Shown in pieces: positions 21,991 to 30,903 of a stretch of 64,000 bases of DNA. How positions within the stretch are numbered: the stretch's first letter is position 1; every line of letters starts with the position of its first letter. The DNA comes from Topomyia yanbarensis (Eukaryota > Arthropoda > Insecta > Diptera > Culicidae): assembly GCF_030247195.1 (NCBI RefSeq), contig NC_080671.1:30993543-31057542 (forward strand), in the 5' to 3' direction. The notes below the pieces were generated by a model. The model searched no databases. It worked only from the letters and a program-made list of their open reading frames with translations, and had not been told where the DNA came from. A program made the translations under genes and the position numbers.

Positions 21991-22418
21991 TAAGAACTGC
22001 CTTTGTGTAAATCCGAAAAAGTGCTTGGTGATAGGTGATTGAATTCCGATGAAAGACTTTCTGGCAGAGCTCTTCCTTCCAGACTCCCAGAGCTTTTTTA
22101 CTGTCGAAGCTCTGTCTGCCAGACCCCAAAACTTTTTAACTGCCGAAAACATGCGGAAAAGGCAATGTCGATTGAGAGGTAACGGGGGGAAGCAGTACCC
22201 TTTCAACTGTCCTGGTTTATTACTCGTCTGATATGGTCACCCTACCATACAACCGCGAGCCACTCTAATGCATATACACAAAAAATATAAATTGTATTAA
22301 CCCTAGAACGTTGCACTGGGGTACAGTCGTGATTCGCTGGTTGGACACTTTTTAATTGGACCGCTTTTTAGTTGGACCTCCGCTAGTTGGACCATTGTCC
22401 ACATGTGGCCCAACCAAC

Positions 22419-22676
22419 CAGAGATGCCAGATTTGCAGACAAGTCTGCAAATTGGCAGACTTTTAATTTAAGCTGCAGATTTTTTCGATGACGCAGATAT
22501 TTGCAGATTTATTAGTTTGGTTGCAGATATTTGCAGATGTTTTAGTTTGGTTGCAGATATTTACAGATTTTTGAATATAAAGGCTTTTGGTTACAGTAGC
22601 ATTCCTGACATTTTTTGTTCTTCCCAGACTTTTAAAATTATTATTGCGGACATTTGAAAAAAGTACCTGGCATCTC
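22419..22676. mobile_element. nested element with AGAGATGCCAG ends
   Basis: Opens with CAGAGATGCCAGATTTGCAG and closes with CTGGCATCTC, an inverted terminus. The body is made of CAGATATTTGCAGATTT words, including a 30-bp unit repeated about three times at 22490-22575. Lies within the MITE at 22324-23438. Confidence 0.6.
22490..22575. repeat. 30-bp minisatellite
   Basis: Units of GCAGATATTTGCAGAT followed by TTATTAGTTTGGTT, or a close variant, are repeated about three times. Confidence 0.75.
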
Positions 22677-22696
22677 CGCAACCCACGAATCACGAC

Positions 22697-23428
22697 CAGC
22701 GATGCCAACCTTCCAGTTTAAACTGGATTCTTCCAGTTTTTTTACAACATCCAGTCAAACAGACAATCGGAAAAATCTTCCAGTTTTTTTTTAATTTGAG
22801 CCAGTCTTATCCAGTTTTTTTTAATATTCATTTATTTAGTTTTTTTCTCCCGAATTGTAACTTGATTCATAGAATTTTTAAGCAAGTCATGGGATGATGC
22901 AAGTGCACCAAACTACGATTTTAATCCACCGAAACCTGAACTCTTTTTATACCACTTGTGAGTAAAATGATTCGGAAATGTACATTTTGATTCGATTTCA
23001 ATTAAAAACACAAACATAAAGGTGGAAGTACATTGTGTCAAATATTTTGATAAACATTTGTTGAATTCTCAGCTAGTTGCTATAGTGGCATCTAAAGAAA
23101 GGTTTAAGCGCATCCTCAAGTTTAGCAAATGGTCTTAAATTTAGGATGTTGTGGATATGTCGATTGAAACCATCAAAACAGTAAAATTCGACTAACTATT
23201 ACAATTACAATCAAGTTCGAATGCTTTAATATTTTTTTTTAATTTGGCCAACAATATCAAAAAACCGACTCAAATTTTCAGTAAAAGGTATGAAACATAT
23301 GTTTACTTAAAATTACGTCCATCGAATCGTTGTCTTAAACATTACAGGGGTAAAGTAGGTTTTTTTTCGAACATCTAGTTTTTTCGAGAAAGGTTCCAGT
23401 TTTTTTGAAAAAAATGTTGGCAACGCTG
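22697..23428. mobile_element. nested element with CAGCGATGCCAACC ends
   Basis: Left end CAGCGATGCCAACCTTCCAG and right end TGTTGGCAACGCTG are approximate inverted repeats. TCCAGTTTTTTT words are repeated near both ends. The AT-rich core has no ORF. It is the second insertion nested in the MITE at 22324-23438. Confidence 0.6.
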
Positions 23429-23934
23429 ATCACGACTGTATAAATGTACCTCACGCCAAAACGAAATTCGGCATTTATTGACCTGAGACCCTAACCATAA
23501 TTCAATTTAGAGTTCATAGTAAGAGTAGAAAAGGTGGTAGAGCCAGTTTGCTTTTGGCCTTCGTGGAAGCAAGAGTCAAAGTTAACGTGTGATACAGTGT
23601 ACCGTTGCCGTTAGTTTTTCTTGAGGTCAGTGGAAGTGTGACTCGAGACAATTCCAGTTTAAATAGCGGTTGTTACTACGTAACATTTTGTAGTATTTAG
23701 TCGTTTTTGATCATTTATTCAATTTATTTAATATAATTTTGAATTAGAAAAAAATTGTAGTGTTGCGTGTTACCTATGTACTTCTGGTTAGAAATATTTT
23801 GACGTGGGACTACGTCTTTGTTTTCAATATAGGAGTGCACTTTGTAAATTCCACAAAAATGGTATGTAACGAAAAGTGGTCAAAGCCATCTCACGATAAA
23901 TTTTCAATTTTTTTGCACATGTCGCCCAGAAATA

Positions 23935-24692
23935 CTTCTAAGCAAGCATGGGAAAATTCGTTCACTCGCGCGACTGTTGCTAACTGTGGATCACAAAGTA
24001 GTCAAAATATTGTGCTCACTAATTAACCATAATCAACGCATGAAGGGAGAAGTCTAATAACTTCAGAGCAGGTCACTAGATGGGCAAACTGCGAATCAAA
24101 AGTGAAGCTTAAAAAAATTAAGAGCAGCGTCAATTCTTCGCTCGTGAATGTTTGTCACGTAGCTTCGCGAAGCTCACAATGGTTTCTTCATGCATGATTA
24201 AAACATAGTACCTATTTTTGCACTGGATTTTTTGCTGACAGATCGCGTTATGGGTAGTTTTGTGATACACTACTAGCAATTTGATCTACTGAAGTTCCTT
24301 GCGGCCTATTTGTTAGCAGTGCATTGTTGTAAATTTCTAAAACCATTGATTATCAGCTGGTTTTAAAATAGTATATGGTTTGCCAAGAATTAATTATATT
24401 GTGCAAATATGAAAATGAAATAAAACTGTATAATGAAAATCCTATGCAAACCGCGAACCGCTCGAGAAGAGCTTCGCGAACGAAGCCATCAGCGTTGGGG
24501 AAGGAAAGAATTAAAACACAACTGATGTGCTTCTTCGTTGGTTGTTATAGCTTTGAATCGCATGTGTCCGTAACGACAGGTTGCTAGGTATCATTTTCGA
24601 AGCTAACAGAATGCATCACAACTGAAGAAAGCTTGCTTGCGAAGCGCGAACGATCGGTTCACGATGCGATTTTTCCCATGCTTGCTTCTAAG
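23935..24692. repeat. inverted-repeat element with AGCAAGCATGGGAAAA ends
   Basis: AAGCAAGCATGGGAAAA at 23940 is mirrored by TTTTCCCATGCTTGCTT at 24671-24687. Just inside, CGTTCACTCGCGCG faces CGCGAACGATCGGTTCACG. The interior is rich in TTCGCGAAGC words, resembling the arms at 9090-9480 and 12400-12830. No coding region is supported. Confidence 0.55.
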
Positions 24693-24839
24693 AATAGATT
24701 CCAATAGAAAAATCCAAAGATTTTTGAGATCATGGCATTAGGAATTCAAATAATATACAACCCAGTCAAAATATCACGCACTTACACACAGAAGATAGCG
24801 CTTCCCAAGTCCGGCACGACAAATTTGTGTACCCAGCGC

Positions 24840-25045
24840 GCTACGCTTCTGTTAATGACGTCATCATTGACTATTTAAAGAACGGATTTGGCCGGACAAG
24901 CTCAGTTTCCTGTTGAACGGCAGGTGGAGCAGGTCACTGCGCTGTGTGTTTTCACAGCCAGTGTAGCTGAGTTATAAATCCGTTACATTGGGTGTGGAGG
25001 AACGCTACCCACTGCCGTCCAACACGCGACTGAGCTTGTCTGTTC
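24840..25045. other. palindromic CRE/TATA-like segment followed by a stem-loop
   Basis: Contains TGACGTCA (24856-24863, a palindromic CREB/ATF-type site) and then CTATTTAAAG (TATA-like, 24871). An imperfect inverted repeat follows at 24895-25040: GACAAGCTCAGT and then GTTGAACGGCAG on the left, mirrored as CTGCCGTCCAAC and then ACTGAGCTTGTC on the right. No gene follows within the next kilobases. It may be a promoter remnant or the end of an LTR or other element. Confidence 0.4.
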
Positions 25046-25309
25046 AAACACTATGCTTTCTTTAATGTTGTGCTCGTTTCCTGCCCACTTTTATTTACAA
25101 TCTCGAACACAATTATTCGTGCACAAAATCACTTGTATATTCGAGCTCCATTTGCAAACACGGTAATCATAGTGTCGTGGCACTAGTTGTCTCTTTCGCT
25201 CTACCCATCATCATCAGCGATGACTCATTTTGCTTTGTGCGCTTGGGTTCAATGTTTGAGGCGAATGTGTAGGTAGGTATATCTAATTTGTTAGTAGGGT
25301 TTCATATTC

Positions 25310-25500
25310 ACAGATTTTTCTGTAATGTCACAGATTTTTTCAAAATTTTTTATCGCGGTTTCTTTTTTACAGATGGCAGTTTTTTGGCATTTTGATGAAA
25401 ATTTCATATTTTCACAGATTTTTGGATATATTGTGATTTTTCGGAAATTTATCACAGATTCCTGTTTCAGTTACCACAGATGCTAAAAAGATATCGCGGA
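25310..25500. repeat. CACAGATTTTT-rich repeat
   Basis: TCACAGATTTTT and its variants recur about six times in 190 bp (TTCACAGATTTTTC, TGTCACAGATTTTTT, TTACAGATGGC, ACCACAGATGC). It resembles in style the CAGATATTTG repeat at 22490-22575. No gene. Confidence 0.5.
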
Positions 25501-25513
25501 TCGATGGAAAGCA

Positions 25514-26412
25514 CCCAAGTAACCATAAGCATTAAGCCTTTGCACTATATTGGCTCAACATTTGCACTAATGTTGCATTGAAACTCCATTACAGCATTAA
25601 CAATGCAATAAAGCTCAATATTAGCATCAATAATGCATAACTGTACAGCCGACATATAGTATTATCTGTTATATAGTATTATCGCTTGCTCTAAATGCGT
25701 AAATAAAGCTGATATAACGCGTACATGCGTCAAGGACCTTTAAAGCATGTAAGCTTTACAAGTGCATTTAGTGCCATTATAAAGCAAATTAAAAGCCGAT
25801 ATAATGCTATTGTAATGCCGTGGGTTTATTTGTTATGCAACTCTTCTTGAAGATTATATTCGGCATATTTCATTTCATTCGAACATATGCAATATAGTCC
25901 AGGGAGCAAACGCAGCGCACTTACCGTGAAGGACGAGGCAAGGTACCTCAGCTCGAGACTTACTAAAGGTGATGTTCGTAAAACATTCATATCATCTAAG
26001 AACGAAAACACATTAAGAATATTCATTACAATGCATTAGAAGAGTCAATTACGTTTTTAAACAGAACATTTTATTTTAAAATTTGTCCTTTTTGCTCGTC
26101 ATAAGAAATGGTTTTAAAACCATGGCGGACAATGACAGCCAACTGAAGCTTTTTAATAGCATTAGTAGTGCCAATATCAGGCTTTCAAATTTGACATTTG
26201 CAGCGTGCAAATGTCAAATTTGAAAGCCTGATATATAATAGCATTAGTACGAGCTGTCAATATCTGCACAGTAATAGCGTTACATTTCGCTTTTTCTGGC
26301 ATAATACCAGCATTATATCAGTATTAAGGGCTGCACGGCTCATTAAGACAGCTTTATATGTGGATCTAAAGCAGATTTTAGGCTACGTTATAATGCTTAT
26401 TGGTTACTTGGG
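25514..26412. mobile_element. MITE with CCCAAGTAACCA ends
   Basis: Left end CCCAAGTAACCATAAGCATTA is mirrored by TAATGCTTATTGGTTACTTGGG at the right. The 900-bp body is full of TAATGC, GCATTA, AAAGC and similar words, giving it an unusually repetitive texture. It contains a perfect hairpin at 26174-26234. No transposase, and the target duplication is unclear. Confidence 0.75.
26174..26234. repeat. perfect hairpin, 29-bp arms, 3-nt loop
   Basis: Left arm 26174-26202 (ATATCAGGCTTTCAAATTTG ...) and right arm 26206-26234 are exact reverse complements around the loop GCG. Perfect symmetry suggests recent origin or gene conversion, in contrast to the decayed outer element. Confidence 0.92.
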
Positions 26413-26541
26413 AAGACTACTGTACACCTCGTGAATTTGATCACAGAATTTTGTTCCCCAGCCATTTCAAATAGGAGATGGATTTTCGATTTCCGTGACC
26501 CGAAGTGTAAACCCAAATCTGGAAAATGTCACGGGTTTTTG
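26413..26541 (-). repeat. dispersed repeat with CTGTACACCTCG end, copy 1
   Basis: Starts GACTACTGTACACCTCGTGAA and contains GAGATGGATTTTCGATTTCCG. It is an inverted relative of 28845-28965, where GAGGTGTACAGTAGCC closes the unit. No ORF. Confidence 0.6.
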
Positions 26542-28038
26542 ACTCTAGAACGTTGCACTGGGGTACAAATGTACCCCACGCCTTCTATGGAGCCGTGTGA
26601 AGACGAGAATTCGGCATTTATCGTCCTGGGAACCTAACCATAATTCAATTTAGAGTTCCTAGTAAGAGTAGGAAAAGGTGGTATAGCCAGTTTGCTTATA
26701 GCTTTCGTGGTAACAGGTGCCAAAGTTGGCGTGGGGTACATTTGTACCCCAGTGTACGGTTGCCGTTAGCGTTTCGTCAGGTTTCGTGCTTTCAGTGGAA
26801 ATGTGTCTCGCGACAATACCAGGTTATATACTGATTGTTTTAATACACTCAAAAAAATGTAAACGTCATGCCTATTGATTTTACACATAGATTGTTGCAA
26901 TTAGCAGAGGCAGCTAGACACTATTTGCAGGCACATAAACTTAATGTGTGTCTTTACAAGACATTAATCTTACATTCACATTTCATAACTATAAGGCACA
27001 TAAAATCCGATTCCACAACAATACACACACATAACTTATTTGTGTGCATAAATAGTTTATACAGTTGACACATAGAAGGTATGTGTGAGTGTGATAACAG
27101 TAGCATTTCTTCTTCATATGGATTTTAAGTGGTTTCAAGCAAATATAATTAACGTTCTGATTTTTTTCAGTGTATGTAAGTAACAATTAGTATTATAAAA
27201 TCGTTTTTAATCATTTCTTGATAAACATATGATTACGGCTTAAAAGCCAACTATCAAAATTCTCTTTGAAAGGAAATTCCGGACAAACCGTTATTCACCA
27301 ATCACAGATCTTGGTAGTAAACGAAAGAAAAAAGTTTTCTCTTTAATTAACTGTTATGAACTGTGTTTAGCCAGTAACGGTTTCTCCGGAATTTCCTTTC
27401 AAAGAGAATTTTTGCTTTTAAGCCGTAATGTTTGTCGAGATTTATTCAATTAATGTAATTTAATTTTGACGAAGAAAAAAAATTTCATTTTTGCTGATTT
27501 TTATTGTTGTATTGTTTATTTTTTATAGTTTTTCAAAACAATGGCTCGCAAGTATAATTTGCGCACAGTAACTGCTGTAACAGTTGCGTGTTACCAACGT
27601 ATTACTGGTCAGAAATATTTTTTTTATTTCAATTTTCACCCCATTTCGTGGTGGTTTCCAAAACCCGATTTTTAAAATTTCACTCTTCCAAATAATTGCA
27701 CTTTTTCAAAAATATCGTAAATCGATTTTATACCTTTTCTAGACTATTCTTTCAACTTTTAGAATCATTTGATTTTTTCAAATTGGTTGAAAATTCGCAA
27801 GGTTATAGTAATTTTTGTAAAAAATAGCCAAAGCCTCGATTTTTCATTTTATTTTTGTTTAAACCAATCTATGTCTCATTGATTCAATAAATTCCGTACT
27901 TTCACTTATACAGCTGTTTTTGCAATTAAAGAAACGAAGAAAATGATGTACAATACAGTTCTTTTGTTTGCATTTTTACCTGCAAAAACTTCGATCAAAG
28001 AATGGGGTATATTTGTACCCCAGTGAAACGTTCTAGGG
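26542..28038. mobile_element. piggyBac-like element copy 2
   Basis: Left end ACTCTAGAACGTTGCACTGGGG and right end CCCAGTGAAACGTTCTAGGG are inverted repeats of the CCCTAGAACG type seen after a TTAA at 22301. Subterminal GTACAAATGTACC palindromes occur. Internal blocks match copy 1 (23440-23680 and 23700-23800). It carries a MITE at 27217-27439. No intact transposase. The outer TTAA is not preserved here, so the family assignment rests mainly on copy 1. Confidence 0.6.
27217..27439. mobile_element. 223-bp MITE, 4-bp ATTT duplication, copy 1
   Basis: The left end CTTGATAAACAT (diverged from CTCGACAAACAT) and right end ATGTTTGTCGAG are inverted. The arms run through AAAAGCCAACT and CTCTTTGAAAGGAAATTCCGG for about 75 bp. 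ATTT flanks both sides (27213-27216 and 27440-27443). The related piggyBac-like copy 1 has the uninterrupted target, ATCATTTATTCAA, near 23710. Confidence 0.88.
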
Positions 28039-28084
28039 TGGAAAACGCAAGTACAAGGGTTAAAATTCTCCGCACAAAAAATCC

Positions 28085-28310
28085 GGGCGGAAACAATTCA
28101 ACATGAATTGTTTCCGCCGGAAAAAATGATGTTTTTATTACGTTTAAAAATCTGTCCTGTTTTGAAACAACTGGTATTTTTTAGAAGCAGCAGAAGTTGT
28201 ATTTTGGCAGTTTGGAGAGATAACGGTGGAGAATTATCCGTGATGAAAATCCGGCATAAAATCCCGGCCCTAATCCAGCGATCAAACTCTCGAGGTGTAC
28301 AGTAGCCTTT
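28085..28310 (+). repeat. CTGTACACCTCG-family repeat, copy 2 (left arm)
   Basis: Contains GGAGAGATAACGGTGGA and GCATAAAATCCCGGCC and ends GAGGTGTACAGTAGCC. It is mirrored at 28605-28830 (GGCCGGGATTTCAT, CCGCCGTTATCTCTC, TTGAATTGTTTCC), making a foldback pair about 300 bp apart. Confidence 0.65.
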
Positions 28311-28604
28311 AAACTTGGGGAATCTTTATGTTTTCGTGTAGACTTTTCTCCCATCGCAGAAAAGGAAAATCCATGTCCCATATGAAATACACGGGGAACA
28401 ATATCCCATGATCGAATTCCCGAGCATTATATAACGTTTTTTTCCAAGGCCCAGCTCGACCGTAATTATATTTGCTGCACTCTTTGTTAACTGTTGCTTA
28501 TCAGCGGTTCTTAAGAATGTCTGTGAACAGCTGATCAGCCAAATAAACAAAGAGCGCATCCAGTGTCATTTCGGTCAAGCTCGGGCTCGGAAAGTAATGC
28601 TATG

Positions 28605-28965
28605 TAAAGACTTCTGTACACCTCGGGAATTCGATCGTGAACTTTGGGCCGGGATTTCATCCCAGATATTTATCACGGAAAATTTTCCGCCGTTATCTCT
28701 CTAAACTGTCAAAAAAATTTTGGATGCTTCTACAAAATACCAGCTTTGTCAGAATTTCCATCATAACAAAAACAACAATTTTCCCATTCGTGTTGAATTG
28801 TTTCCAGCTAGATTATTGGCTTGCAGAATTTTTAAAATCTGTGACGTTTTTCGCGTTTAGACTTTTTTCCGTCACGGAAAATCGAAAATCCATCTTCCAT
28901 TTGAAATACATCGGGAACAACATTCCGCGATCAAATTCACGAGGTGTACAGTAGCCTTAAATAAG
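28605..28965. repeat. CTGTACACCTCG-family repeat, right arm plus a further copy
   Basis: 28605-28830 is the inverse of 28085-28310. 28845-28965 repeats, in direct orientation, sequence like that at 28330-28440 (TTTAGACTTTT, AAATCCATCTTCC, GAAATACATCGGGAACAA) and ends GAGGTGTACAGTAGCC. The frames on both strands here are by-products. Confidence 0.6.
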
Positions 28966-29007
28966 CATGTTTGACTTTTACTGTTTGGAGAGATTTCAGT
29001 GACAAAT

Positions 29008-29242
29008 CTCGACAAACATATGATTACGGCCTAAAAGCCAACTGTCAAAATCCACTTTGAATGGAAATTCCAGACAAACCGTTACTAGTCGAACAAAGTT
29101 CACAACAGTTTATGAAAGAGAAAACTTTTCTCTTTCGTTTACTACAAACATCTGAGATTGGCGTGTAACGGTTTGTCCGGAATTTCCATTCAAAGTGGAT
29201 TTTGACAGTTGGCTTTTAGGCCGCAATCAAATGTTTGTCGAG
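29008..29242. mobile_element. 235-bp MITE, 4-bp AAAT duplication, copy 2
   Basis: Ends CTCGACAAACATATGATTAC and TTTGTCGAG. The arms (about 80 bp) contain CTAAAAGCCAACTGTCAAAA and CACTTTGAATGGAAATTCC. AAAT flanks both sides (29004-29007 and 29243-29246). It is same-family with 27217-27439 and better preserved. Confidence 0.9.
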
Positions 29243-29394
29243 AAATGTTCCATAGTACGCATCCGGCACAAAATTCCGTGGTCTATTTCCTGAGGTATAC
29301 AGCTACCCTAACTTGCCATTGACATTGACTGTAAAAGTAATCTTTTGGTTCGAAAAACAAACAACGCTTGCGCCTACCTAGTGAGCAAATTTTC

Positions 29395-29880
29395 TGGCAG
29401 AGACCGCTCTGCTAGATTTCTGTAAGTCTTAGTTTGGCAGCCCTGTCAGATTTCTGCGCGTATCCTGTCGGGTTAGTTGAGATAGGGCAACCTCGGTTTC
29501 GCTCGCGTTTTCTGGCAAATTTTGACAGGGACCAAGCAAAACCCTGGCATAACTCGGACATAAACTGTGCAAAAATCCTGGCAATTCCTACCTGGTAGAA
29601 TTTAGAGCAAAACATCTGACAAACATGTGGCAGGAAGCGTGCAGAGATCTTGGCCGTACATTTCTGGCTGGATTCTAGATAAAAGTGAGCAGCATCGGTT
29701 GGTTTAACCGCTTCTGTCAGAAACGGTTGTTGCATTTGAGCGAATTCTTTGCCAGAATTCTCGCACAAATCGCGCAAAATGCTCGCAGAAACTCTGCCAG
29801 CATCAATTTCGCTTTGCTCAACTTTTGCTAATTTTCTGCTTGCCATGCTGACCGGGTAGAAGAGTATAGTGGTCACCTTT
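29395..29880. repeat. degenerate CTGGCAGAA-type repeat
   Basis: Words such as TTCTGGCAGA, TTCTGGCAAA, CTGCCAG and GCCAGAATTC recur every 20-40 bp on both strands. A 154-codon minus-strand frame runs through it but reflects the repeat's lack of stops. It shows no domain. Similar words occur at 41160-41340. Confidence 0.55.
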
Positions 29881-30903
29881 ACATCGTGATTCTTGCGTAT
29901 TTCGCATAGTAGAATCCATCTCTTGCGAGTTTTATCGTTATTATCAGGGTTGTCATCATGACCGAATTTTCCGAAACAGTAATTTTTCTGTATACGGATT
30001 ATAGCCTGTTAAACAGGGACGCATAAAATTCTACCAAGTTTTTAAAGAATACAACTTTCTCTACACAAGCTACAATGTGACTGAAAAGTAAAATATACAT
30101 TTCGGAAGGTCGGGTTATGTTATTTTCAAATTTATCAAAAAAATCAATCGCCGTTTCAGTTCCAGGAGAAAATAGTAGAAGAATTTGAATCGTTTGATGT
30201 GATGTTAGTTTTGATTACAGTATCTTAGTGACAGATTTTGGCAGACATTTTATTAAAATGTTTGAACTATTCGATTTTTCTTACAATTTCAATACACGGA
30301 TAAAAATGTTATTGTAATGTCCATTTATTTTACACATATATACACAAACATATTTCGCTCCTTATTCAGCTGGAGCAGAATTTAATGAAAAATGCACAAT
30401 AATGTCCATGTTCACTCGGATTTAGAGAAATCCGTAAAAAAAATGCGCTAATAAAACTTATTCGTCGCTTTTTTAAGAGATAATATCATAGCATCACTGG
30501 CAACCCTGATACTTATCGTTTTTCCGTCTCCCAAACATTCTCCATCTTCGGAGCGCTTTGACTGAACAAATTGAACGCTTTGATGGGATCTCTTTAAAAA
30601 CAATCGATTTTTATTTACTAAACAAATTCCAAATCAAAACTTGTTGGATGTGTGAAAAACTTATTCTCTTAGCTGTGGCGTTGTTCCTGTGGTTTCTGTT
30701 TGAATCAGATCAGCAAGTGTGATACTACAGATTAGTTTCCAGTAAACTCGTCCCATTCTAGCATATTGCTTGCTTAGTGATACAAAAGAAACCAAGTTCC
30801 CGTTAATCGCTTGGTTCAGGAAGTTGTTTGTATTGTTTATGACGCAGTCCGGAAATCCCTGAGTAGCGTTTGGCTCGTCATCGAAATCGTGCAGCAATAG
30901 CAG
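29881..30903. other. upstream region of the zinc-finger gene
   Basis: Expected to contain the promoter and 5' leader of the plus-strand ZAD gene, but no convincing TATA box or initiator was identified. A 90-codon minus-strand frame (30661-30933) overlaps the gene start and is discussed as a finding. The rest is AT-rich. Confidence 0.4.

Larger units (their letters stand above)
19452..22244. mobile_element. composite DNA element with TAGGGTGACCATA ends
   Basis: The left end TAGGGTGACCATA and right end TATGGTCACCCTA are inverted repeats. The 7-bp CCATACA flanks both (19445-19451 and 22245-22251), close to the 8-bp duplications of hAT-type elements. Subterminal GTCCTGG words are frequent on the left and one lies near the right end. 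No transposase is evident. The interior contains retroelement debris (gag-like at 20215-20890, RT-like near 21840-21960) and the dispersed repeat at 21272-21720. It may be a non-autonomous element that later received insertions. Confidence 0.6.
22324..23438. mobile_element. MITE with CAGTCGTGATTCG ends, copy 2, carrying two nested repeats
   Basis: Begins CAGTCGTGATTCGCTGGTTGG and ends GATCACGACTG, with TA on both sides (22322-22323 and 23439-23440). The related sequence at 26560-26575 reads GGGGTACAAATGTACC without interruption, i.e. the empty target. It is same-family with 14842-15386. The interior is expanded by two further repeats at 22419-22676 and 22697-23428. Confidence 0.8.
22301..23870. 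mobile_element. piggyBac-like element copy 1 (left end at a TTAA)
   Basis: Starts CCCTAGAACGTTGCACTGGGG directly after TTAA (22297-22300), as piggyBac-type ends do. Blocks after 23440 match 26560-26840 (ATTCGGCATTTAT, CATAATTCAATTTAGAGTTC, GCCAGTTTGCTT, GTTGCCGTTAG). Blocks near 23700-23800 match 27200-27620. The copy is interrupted at 22324 by a MITE nest. No transposase frame is recognisable and the right end was not found. Confidence 0.55.

Noticed and set aside
23760..24026. 88-codon ORF as a piggyBac transposase remnant
   Set aside because: No recognisable transposase motif (no DDD/E context). It spans the junction of two repeats.
22301..28038. CRISPR-like or regulatory repeat array
   Set aside because: Repeats are inverted, unevenly spaced and belong to nested transposons with target duplications; this is eukaryotic DNA.
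29412..29876. 154-codon minus-strand ORF
   Set aside because: It runs through a degenerate CTGGCAGAA-type repeat. Composition follows the repeat and no domain is visible.
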